The notes below the pieces were generated by a model. It searched no databases. It saw nothing but the letters and a program-made list of their open reading frames with translations, and was not told where the DNA came from. From contig OY755047.1 in the NCBI GenBank assembly GCA_963576565.1, positions 36,175,851 through 36,239,850 on the forward strand: a stretch of 64,000 bases of DNA, read 5' to 3'. The position numbers and the translations under genes were made by a program. This DNA is from Aspidapion aeneum (taxonomy: Eukaryota; Arthropoda; Insecta; Coleoptera; Brentidae). Positions 27,301 to 39,300 of this stretch are shown piece after piece. The first letter of the stretch is position 1. Each line of letters opens with the position of its first letter.

Positions 27301-30300
27301 AGCAGGAGGATAAATATTGATTATTTCAAAAGAGAACCGTTTCAATTCTTAACAATAAGTGTGTATTTTTGCTAACATTAGCGCAATAACCCTCAATCAA
27401 TTTTATCCTCTTGGAATATCTTGGTCCATCTTCAACTCTCTCCAATTTCTCATTTTCATGACTCATCTTTCTCAACACATATTTTTCTAGATGTTTCTGA
27501 AGATCTTGGCTTCCAGTCTATATTGAAATATTTGAGTAGTCTAGGGATTCTAGGGACGTGAAAAGGTTAACACTTAATTAGGAATCCTTGGGATTCTTAC
27601 ACATAATTCATCCTAATTCTGTTGTCACTTGGTTCTTGTACTTTCCATAATATACCTTTCTACGGATTTTTCTTTTGTAAAGTTGTATTTTGGATTTGAA
27701 TCCTAGTATTTTGGAGCTACTTCCTAGTTTACCTAATTTATGTAAGTATTTTATTTTCTGTTTGCTACCTTACTCTAAGTCTATATTATTAATTTATGTG
27801 TAGCTGATGAATTAGAAAACGTCCCGCCAGACTATGTTCGCAATCTAAACAGAAGCACACCACAAGGATGCATTACCAACCACATAGATTCTGAAAAAAC
27901 GAAATGGAACGATCATAAAGAAACTGCTCTAGGTGACAAAGCAAAGATGAAGAATGGCGGTGAGTACCTTTAAGGCAAAAATTTAATCCTACAATTAAAA
28001 ATGACAAATTTGACAATAAAACTTGCTCTAAACAACAAAAATGTTGGTGGTTGTTAGTGATTCAGTCCTATTGAAAATTTATTTTAATTTAATTACTGTT
28101 GCAGACTACAAAATACAAAGCCCAGTCAACTGCGATACACCCAACAGAATTTATGGAGGACGAAGTAACACAATGGCGAACGGAAATAGTAACGTAAGAG
28201 CTACAAATGTCCAAGAAGATGATCAAAGAAATGTAGGAAGTAAGTTAAGCTTTTAAATTTTCAATTTCTAACTAATTTTCTTGGCTGTATCCATTTCAAT
28301 TCTGTTGTTGTTCTTGTTTTTCTAATCATTTCTAATATATAAAAGCCTTTCTTTATTAAGCGCAAGCGATACTTCGATAAACAGAATTGGTTTATTTGAT
28401 TCTATTTATATATTTAGACTGGCTGATTCTATTATGATAGAAGAATCAATCCATATTTATTTAGAACTTAAACTAGCATTAATAGAGTGTTAATTCACAA
28501 GTCTTCTTACCTGTTTCTAAGAGTTCTGTACAAAACGTCTTTGAAACTCTTCTGATTTCGACGTACAATTCCGCTATTGATTATTATTTTCTTCAGGTTA
28601 CCATTGGGACTGTTCCGACTGGGCCCGACACAGTCAAACGCTCCCAAATATCGTCGAGGTACCTGGCAACGAGATCCCCGACTCTTCTAGTTTCCATAGC
28701 AACGAAAGCAACGAGTCCCGATGCACCAATCACTTAAACGGACATCATCAACATAGACCTAGGTCGGGGTAAGAAACATCACAATGATTTATGCTATAAA
28801 CTGTCAAAAACCTTGGATATCGAGATTTAACCTAAAACTTCTATTTTCAGGTTAAAATCAGGAATGGTTCTTCCGCTTAGTGAGGATGCTGAATCAGAGT
28901 ACATAGCCGACAACGAGGGTAACTCTGATGGGTCCTCAGAAAGGAGGAGTAGCCTTACTGGCCTTAATCATTTAGGCGATGGTAGTGAGACTGATTATAG
29001 ATTTGCAACAGGTATGTTTGCATTAAATCTCTAGAATTATTAATATACATATTTTAAATAAAGGTACGGGTAGACCTCGTCAGATGTCTATCAGGGGAAA
29101 TGAATCGACCCCTGCCCTCCGTAGATTCCAGGTACTCTCCGACCCGGAGAGTTAGCACCTGTATAGGGTCCCTTTCCCAGGGTTACGGGAGAAGACCACA
29201 TCGATATGAAAGGCGGAGAGAATGGACCTCGGTACGGTGATCATAGCGTAGGTGGCAACCCTTTCTTTTAGGGATAGTATAAAAGACCACAGCTGTTGCC
29301 TTACAGTATGGCGTTGGCTCGTCAAAGGCTAGAGTAGAAAAACCTTGATTAAAAATCCTGGCCCTCCAAGTAGGGGGTTGAGGCATTAGACTGGTTCTCT
29401 AATACTTGTAAAACAAAGCAATTACCAAAAAGCCTAAACAAAGCCTCGGAGCAATGGATGGAAACTCTCGAAGACGAAAAAAGCAAAGACAAAGGACTAT
29501 GAATATAGCTACATGGAACGTACAGGGAGTGAATCAACAGTTGGACATTATTGCAACTGAAGTGCAGAATTGTAAGATCGATATTATTGCACTTACAGAG
29601 ACAAAAAAGAAAGGAACAGGTACGAATAGTGTCGGCAATTTTGTCCATATATTCACTGGAGTCCCAAAAGAAAGCAGAGCAGCCAGAGGGGTATCCTTGT
29701 TAATAAAGAAAAATCTAAAGAATAAAATTACAGACTACGATTGCATTAGTGAAAACATACTTCGAGTAAACATGAAGATGCTTGGACATAATATAAGCAT
29801 AATAGCAGTCTACGCACCATCAGATGACGAAAGAGTAACTACAAAACAAATGTTCTTTGACCAACTGGATGAGACTATCACCAAAATCGGTAATACCAGA
29901 GAAATAATTATGCTTGGCGATTTTAATAGCCGAACTGGTAGACAAACACAGAGCAAAGTGATAGGACCATTTGGAGAGGAAGTAACAAATGATAATGGCT
30001 TAAGACTGATGCAATTGTGTGAAACCCACAACCTAAAAATAAATAATGGTTTTTTTAAACATAAGGATATTCATCGATATATCTGGATTCAGCCAACAAG
30101 AAATCTTAAATCAATCATTGATTATGCTATAGGTGGACGTCACTCGCAATTAAAGTGGTATGATGTGCGAGCACTTCGTGGTGTTACCTGTGGATCTGAC
30201 CACCATCTGGTAAAAGCAAAAATATTATTCCCTTTAAGAAAAACAAATAAGGACGAAAGTATTAGAGAAAATGAAAACCTAGAGTGCATCGAAGACAATC

Positions 30301-33300
30301 AAAAATACAACTTTAGAAGTCTAGAAATCGAAAGTACTCAAAGATTGTATCAGAACCGATTAGATCAAAAATTAATTCACACAAATCACTCATTTGAAGA
30401 GATATATTCAAACATAATAAAAAGCTTGAAGGAAGCAAGCAACGAAGCTGTTGGATACCAAGATAATAGAAATAACAGGAAGATGTGGTGGACGGAGAAA
30501 ATACAGGAAATGGTCAAAGAGAAAAAACGCACATACTTGAAATGGCTCAGTACTAAAGAGCAAAGAGACCTAGAAATATACAGGGAAACCAGAAGACAGC
30601 TAAGAAGTTTGATACGCACAGAAAAAAATTAAATGTTGGAGCGCAAATGCCACGATATAAATATACACGTAGGAGGTAGGCAGAGCTTTGAAGTATGGAA
30701 ATTCATTTCTACAGTAAAAAACCCAACAAAAGAAAAAGTAAACATCCAGATCATCAAACCAGAACAATGGACAGAACACTACAAGGGACTGCTGCAGGAG
30801 ACGAGACCCGAATATCTAACAGCCTCTCCGAGGAGAGACATAGAAGTACATGGAGAGGAAGTAATCATCGAAAAAGAAATGATAAAGAATAGTATAAAAA
30901 AGCTTAAATCCGGAAAAGCTAGCGGACCTGGGGGAATATATGCTGAAATGCTCAAATATGGATCAGAGAAACTACTCGAAAATCTCACATATATTATCAA
31001 TCAATGCATAAACGGACATCCAGTACCTAATGATTGGAAAATTGCATTCATATCCTCAATACATAAAAAAGGAAACAAGCTGGATTGTAACAATTACAGA
31101 GGAATTTCAGTCACCAGCACTCTAAGTAGATTGTACGGTAGGATTCTTAGAGATCTAATAGAGAATGATTTTCATGAACAAGAAGAAGAAGAGCAAAGTG
31201 GGTTTCGTGCAGGCAGATCTTGTAGTGATAATGTTTTTTGTCTTAAACAAGTAATTAAGAAAAGAAGCGCCAGAAATATAGAGACTCATGTTACCTTTGT
31301 GGACCTACAAAAAGCATATGATACCGTTGCAGAAAAATTATGGACGGTGTTGGAACAAACTAATATCAATTATACATACATAAAAGCGATAAAAGAACTA
31401 TAGAAAGGGTCAAAATCTAAAATTAAAATTGGAAATCGACTTTCAAAAGAATTCCTGGTAACAAAAGGCTTAAGACAGGGATGTTGTATCTCTCCAACTC
31501 TTTTTAAAATATATATCGCAGTGGCTCTAAAAAACTGGAAACGTAAAGTGCACGGCATGGGAATACAACTTAACGACCGATTTACTATATACACACTACA
31601 GTTTGCTGACGACCAAGTAATTGTAGCTAATGATAAAGAAGAATGGAGTATATGATGAGAAAGTTAACGGAAGAATACCAAAAGTGGGTGTCGTGGAACG
31701 TGGACAAGACACAGTACTTATGTATTGGAAACGAATCCAGTGAGTTAGAATTAGACAATGGACAAACAATATCTCCATGCAATGAGTATGTATACTTGGA
31801 TGTCACATTTGATAAGACAGGAACAGACTGTAAAGAATTGGAAAAAAGAATAGTAAAAGCAAAAAAGGTTATTGGATGTCTTAACAGTATTTTATGGAGC
31901 AGAGAGATAAGAAAAAATGTAAAATTTAACATATATGAAACAATGGTAAAAAGCACGCTGTTGTATGGAATAGAGACTTGTCGCGTAACAGAAAAATACA
32001 AAACAAAAATGGAAAGTGTCGAAATGGATGCAATAAGAAGATCAATGAGAATATCTAGATTAGATCACATAAGAAATGAGATCATAAAAGAAAGAATGGG
32101 AATCGAGGGAAGCATAACGGATGACATCACTAAAAGACAATTGATATGGTACGGCCATGTACAACGGATGAACGACGAAAGATTACCAAAACAGGTCCTA
32201 GAGTGGCAACCAGTAGGGCGCAGAGAAAGAGGACGTCCTAAACTAGAAAGTCAATCCAAAGATCAATGAGTCAAAAGAATCTGACAGAAGATGATTGTCA
32301 GGATCGAAGGAGGTGGAGAATAGGCGTCGGACAACGTAGAAAAACGTTCTAAACCGACATAGTAGTAGTATGTTTTAGGATAAATTCAAAATAATTTTAA
32401 TAAAGGTTAAAAACAAAAAAAATACAAATTATAAACAAAGATTAACCTGTCACAGATAAGGTGGTTCATCATGAAATTGTTTTTAATTTTTGCAGATATA
32501 TACTGGCACGAGACTGCTCTGTAGCCTCTACAGTGCCTTCTTAATCATTAAAATTACTAGAAAATTAAGTTATGTAAGTTTATACAAGGTGTTAAGTGTG
32601 CCCCTGTATTTCGTAGCCTAGTATAACCACTTGAATTGAATGCTAGCTAATCGCACCAGCCCAAACCTAACTTGGCCCCTATTTATTAACTCTAAAAATA
32701 TTAACAGTTTTGTGAAATTGACTTTTTCTTAAACCCTAATCGAACCTAGACTTTTTTATAAATCAAGTTTAGTTTGAATGTTGTGTGGAATTTGAGTTGT
32801 TTTCCTGATAATAATTTTGTCCCATTGAATTGGTTCCTATTGACACACATGCTGCGTATTAAGAAAAGAAAGATCAATACCATCATTTTTTAGTTATTGG
32901 AATTTAGTTAAAATCAATCAACTTGTTTATACAGGGTTTCTGATTTTGTATTTTGACACGTTTTAGGATTGGATCAAAATGCTTTTTTATCGATTTTTCT
33001 TTTAAAATTATGAAAACTATATAGTTTTTTTTTTCAAAAAAATTTTTATCCAATGCTTTGAGTCGGTTGGCTCCAAAACTGTCGTTTATATTTTGGAGCA
33101 AATTTGGATTTTGCATCTGAGAATAGTAACTTTAAAGATTTTTTTTGTTGAAAAAAGCAATAGTTTGGCGTCGTATGCAAAGATGGTGTCAGCGGTATAA
33201 AAAACTTAACTTTACTATTAGGGAAATTATTTTTAGTGCAACCGTAGTAATGAACTGGCAAAATTGCACAATATTGTTACAAATTTAAGTTATTTAAATT

Positions 33301-36300
33301 TTATAGTTAGAATTTATTTAGGTTTAGTGTAGTATTTTATGGTTGTATTCTTAATCTAGGTTTTAGTTGCGATATCTGTGACAAACTGGTATGAGAATGG
33401 TCCGGTTCTAGAAAAGGGCGGAATGATTCCGAGTCGAACAAGGATGGAAAATTCTCGAATAGTAGGCAGACCCTCATATATAGGGCCGGACGTCGTGCAT
33501 CGAGTCAGTCAGAGATAACCAATGGTAGTGATCGCTAGATGTTAACGCGAAGTTAATAGGCGTATTAAAGTAGTGAATTATTAGCAAGTTATTAGTAAGT
33601 TTAAGTGCGTGTTTTTGTACATAATTTGTCGGAATAAATTGACGTATCGTTTTCAACAATTGCGAGTTTTAATTTGTCGGTCGTGAACCCGTAACAATTG
33701 GTGTCAGAAGTGGGATTAAAAGAAATAAACAGTGCAAAGACTATCCTTACATAGTACCACCGGCTAGGACAATTGGACAGAAAAACAGTAAGTGATTTTT
33801 CCAGAATATTCGAAGAAGTTCGATATTGATTTATTCAAAAACCAAAAGAGATATTTAAGAATCGACTTCGATATTAGCTTAGTTAAAAAGTAAGAATTAG
33901 AAAGAATTTCTAGAATATTCCATCACTTTCTACGACGCTCTATTCGAAAACCAGAAGAAATATCCAAAAAGCGACTTCGACATTAGCTTAGTAATTTCAA
34001 AAGTAAGAACTAAAAAGAATTTCTAGAAGATTCCATAACATTCTACGACGTTCTATTCAAAAACTAGAAGAGATATACAAATACCGATTTCGAGATTAGT
34101 TTAGTTATTTCAAAAGAAAGAATTAGAAAGAATTTCTAGAAGATTCCATAACATTCTACGACGTTCTATTCAAAAACTAGAAGAGATATACAAATACCGA
34201 CTTCGACAGTAGCTTAGTTATTTCAAAAGTAAGAATTACCAAGATTTTCTAGAATATTCCAAAACATTCTACGACGTTCTATTCGAGAACCAGAAGAGAT
34301 ATACAAAAACTGGCTTCTACATTTGCCTAGTAGCAGAAAGAGTGACATTTAATAGTATATTCTAGAACATTCTATTAGGTCCTATTTAAGAATCAGAGGA
34401 GATATTGAAAAAAAAAAACAAAACCAACTACGACATAAGCTTTATAGACCAAAAAATAAACATTTTAAGTGATTTATCAGGAAGTTGATGCTTACTAGAC
34501 AAGGATCGGCAAAGATGGAAGATCTAACTAAAATGATGCAGGCTCTAGCAGCTCAAATGGCTCAAAACCAGAACGATATAAGACAGACCATTGAACAAAA
34601 CCAAAACGATATGAAACAGACATTTGAGCAAAGATTAGATGGCATTCAAGAAAACTTCGATCACATAAAGAGCAACTCCGAGCAGCTTAGAGGAGAGTTC
34701 AAGGCAGCAACCGAAGATCTTAAGGAAGAAATAACTCAGAGAATGCAGAATGTAGAAGAAAAGGTACAAAACAAATTGCAGAATGTAGAAGAAACGTTAC
34801 AGAACAAATTGCAGAATGTTGAAGAAAAAGTGGAGACCAAGCTACAGAATGTAAGAGAAGAAGTTTTTCAAACAGTGGAAGAAAAGCTCCAGGATGTGTC
34901 AAAACAGCTTCAGAAAGAACATAACAAAATAAAAGCTCAGGGATGTGTTGTGATTTCCAACCAAAACATTAAGCCTCCAAATTTTGACGGTACGTCCTCC
35001 TGGTCCACCTACAAACAACAATTTGAAGCTGCCTCCGCTGCAAATGGTTGGGACGAGGACGAAAAAGCTAGAGCGTTGTTAGTAGCTCTACGGGAACCTG
35101 CACTCGGACTTTTACGGTCCATTCCAGTCGAACAAAAACAGAATTATAACGCTTTAGTGGCAGCGCTAGAAAGAAGGTATGGAGACGAACACTTGCGAAA
35201 TTTACATTGGTCAGAATTAAATGTTCGTCAACAAAGAGCAGGGGAGTCATTACAAGAGTATGAAGCGGATATCAGGAGGCTGATGTACTTGGCTTACCCC
35301 CAGAAATGCCAGAAAATTACAGAGATCCCTTCATGGTAGATCGCTTTATTAACGGCTTGCGAGACACGGACATAGCAAAATTACTACGTCGAGAACGCTT
35401 CCATAAAAGCAGTGAAGTGTTGATTCGAGCCCTTGAAATTGAATCATCAAATAATATATCCAGGCCAAAAGTAAGAGGTGTTTCAATTCAGGAGGGAGAA
35501 GAAATGAGCACTGGAGATGAGGTCAACTTAAAAACGGTAAACCAACTATTCCAATCACTGATAGAGAAGATTGATTCTTTGAAAGAAAGTAGACGATCCC
35601 CTCCAAATGTAAAGTGTTTCAGATGCGGACGTACAGGGCATATTCAACGCGATTGTCGTGTCCAAATGAGGTCTCGCTCACCATCTAGTGGGACAGAGTA
35701 CCGAAGAAGAGATCAGGAAAACTAAAACTAGTCAACGCAGAGGGGCGGGTGTTGGCTAATGGGAATTTATCCCCCAAAATTTACTCTATCAAGAGCTTAA
35801 AACATACTGCTGACAGTCTTAACATCGACGGACTTATTAATGGAAGAAAAGTTAATATAACAGTAGACACTGGTGCTGCCATATCATTGCTTAAGTTCAA
35901 AATTGCAACGAGATATAAAATTCGACCAACAGAAAAGAAAATAACACTTAAGACTGTGACTGGAGAATCCGCCGACGTGTTGGGGCAGACAGATATAGAC
36001 CTACAGCTGGGGAGGTTAAAGATTCGCCACTCGGTATTAGTTGCAGACATAGAAGACGAATTTATTTTGGGAATGGACCTGATAAGTAAACATGGATTTG
36101 CATTTGATAATAAACTTAATACCCTAAGATTTGGGAACGAAGAGTTCATTTTGTCAGTCACATCAATAAAGAACCAATAAAGGTGGTGGCAGTATGCACA
36201 AGACTAGTCGGTAACAGTGAGACCATAATTTTTGGGAGGCTAGAAAGTAAAACATCAAGCTGCGTCGGACTCATAAGCCAACAAAACACACCGAACACCT

Positions 36301-39300
36301 ACTTCGTTGCAAAATCACTAGTTAAAACCGATAAAGACATCCCGATTAGAGTCGCCAATATTTTCCCAAATAGTGTCAAAATTAATAAGGGGGAGGTGGT
36401 AGCATTATTTGAACCAGTACAGAAAGTAACAAGATGTGAAGAGCCAACTTCCGAGGATACAAGCAAGTTACCAATGGAGGTACTTCAGCAATTTGAGTCA
36501 ACTTGGCAACATCTCACTCCAGAAGAATTTAGTAAAGCGAGAGAGTTTATAGAAGAACAAAGTAATATCTTCGAAACTAGGAGTAGTTCGGGACGCACAA
36601 ACCTCATTCAACATGCTATCAACACTGGCGATGCCCAACCGATAAGACAGCCCCCAAGAAGACTACCAATGGCCAAGCAAGAAGAAGTTCACAATCACAT
36701 TAATAAAATGCTCAGCGACGGTGTTATTGAAGAGTCATCAGTTGGTCACTAAAAAGGATGGAAGTACTAGATTTTGTGTCGACTACAGTAAACTTAACGA
36801 TATGACCAAGAAAGACAGTTACCCACTGCCAAGAATACACGACACATTAACAACGTTGGCAGGATCATATTGGTTTTCTACTCTTGCCCTGAAAAGTGGG
36901 TATTGGCAAGCAGGAATCTTTGAAAGAGATAAAGAGAAGACTGCATTCTCTGCTGGAAGTGGACTTTATCAGTTTAATGTGATGCCATTTGGCCTGTGCA
37001 ATCCCCAGCTACATTTGAAAGACTAATGGAAGTCGTTCTACGAGGCCTTACTTGGAAAACCTGCCTAGTCTATTTGGATGATGTCATAGTAATGGGGAAA
37101 TCATTTCAAGATCATCTAGATAATTTACGAAAAGTATTCTCAAGAATCAGGAACGCAAATCTTAAATTGAACTCAAAGAAATGTTTTCTGTTCCAAGAAA
37201 AAGTTGAGTTCCTGGGTCACGTCGTTTCCCGAGAAGGCATCCATACCGACGAAAAGAAGTTACAAGCAATAAAAGAATGGCCTCAACCTCGTGACAAACA
37301 TGAATTGAGAAGCTTTTTGGGTCTGTGTACATACTACAGACGATTTGTAGAAGGATTCGCCAAAATAGCGTCTCCATTACATAGACTTACAGAAGATAAA
37401 GCTTCTTACAAATGGAATACCGAATGTGACCAAGCATTTAGAAGACTAAAAGCAGCATTATGTTCTAGTCCGATTCTTGCATATCCCATTCCAAAAGGAA
37501 AATTCATATTAGATACTGATGCGAGCAACGATGGCATAGGAGCAGTACTCTCCCAAGTACAAGATGGAGAAGAACGGGTCATCGAATTTTTCAGCAAGAA
37601 GCTATCCAAACCAGAGAGAAATTATTGTGTTACTAGAAAGGAGCTCCTAGTCATAGTTAAATCCGTAGATCACTTTCACAAATATCTCTACGGACAAGAG
37701 TTTCTGATTAGAACGGATCATGCTGCGTTACAGTGGCTCATGAAAATGAAACAACCTGAGGGGCAAGTCGCGAGATGGATAGAAAAGCTACAACAATACC
37801 ATTATCAAATTAAGCACCGAGCGGGAAGGGTGCATAATAATGCAGATGCATTGTCCAGAAGACCTTGCCCTGAAGATTGTAAACATTGCAGGAGAATTGA
37901 CCAGAAAGAAGGAATTAACTACGTGCGTCAGATAAAATTAGAACCAGATGAAGAATGGATGTCGGCTTCAATTAGAACCACACAACTTGACGACAAAGAT
38001 GTAGGACCTATCTTGCGATTGAAAGAAGAGAACAAGCCACGGCCATCATGGCAAGCTATCGCAAACCAAGGGGTGATATTCAAATCACTGTGGGCACAAT
38101 GGGATTCACTGATAGTAGAAGAAAACATCCTTAAACGTGCCTGGGAAAGTGCCGATGGCCTTACTGTGATTAATCAAGTAGTGGTTCCTAGGAGCATGGT
38201 AGACAATATAATGGCCGAATGCCATGGTGGAAAATCAGGCGCGCACCTAGGCATAAATAAAACCATGGACAAAATTCGAAACCGATTTTATTGGGTCAAT
38301 TACTTTCAAGATGTGAAAAACTGGTGCCGCCGATGTTCGACTTGTGCAGCCAGCCAAGGTCCCAAAACAAGGTCCAGAGGTCAAATGAAACAATATAACG
38401 TAGGTCTGCCATTCGAACGCATTGCTATTGATGTGGCCGGACCATTTCCAGAAACTAAAAAGGGCAACAAATACATCCTTGTTGTCATGGATTACTTAGC
38501 AAAAGTTTTTGCTTTGCCTAACCAAGAGGCCGCTACAGTTGCAGAAGTTCTGGTAAATGATGTTTTCAGCCGATTTGGCATTCCTTTGGAACTACATTCA
38601 GATCAAGGAAGAAACTTTGAATCAAAGCTTTTCCAGAATCTCTGTGACCTTTTAGGAATACATAAAACACGGACTACTGCTTTACATCCGCAGTCAGATG
38701 GCATCGTTGAAAGATTTAATAAAACAATAGAAGAACATCTTTGCAAAGTTGTTGATGAGCACCAAACAGATTGGGACCAATATATTCCATTGTTTTTGTT
38801 GGCCTATAGAACCGCCATTCACAATACGACAGGAGCTACTCCATCTAGTATCCTGTTTGGTAGAGAACTGCGTTTACCATGTGATATCATGTTTGGTTCA
38901 ACTGAAGAATGACTATGTCGAACGTTTAAGGCAAAAGCTGCACGATATCCATGAAGTGGTTAGAGAGCGAATAGAAATAGCCAGTGACCGCATGAAAGCG
39001 AGGTATGACCTGAAAGCAAACTCTTCAAGGTTCAAAGAGAATGATCAAGTCTGGCTATACAATCCTCAACGCAAGAAAGGAAGATCATCTAAGTTGACAC
39101 CACCATGGGAAGGGCCCTATAAAGTTGTTAAGAGAATTAATGATGTAGTATACCTAATCCAGAAAAGCCCGAAGTCCAAGATGAAAGTTGTTCATCTAGA
39201 CAGACTAAAACCTTACCTGGGAAATGTTGATCGAGACGATCAAACCTGAAGAGGAGGATAGTGTTACAAATTTAAGTTATTTAAATTTTATAGTTAGAAT

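Larger units (their letters stand above)
17461..28596 (+). other. Longer introns of the central gene with no recognised content
   Basis: Introns of more than 300 bp at 17461-18087, 20065-20492, 21341-21711, 25529-25878, 27266-27803 and 28240-28596 were read on both strands. They are AT-rich, and I see no second gene, RNA gene or clear transposon in them. Shorter introns in the interval are also plain. Confidence 0.5.
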
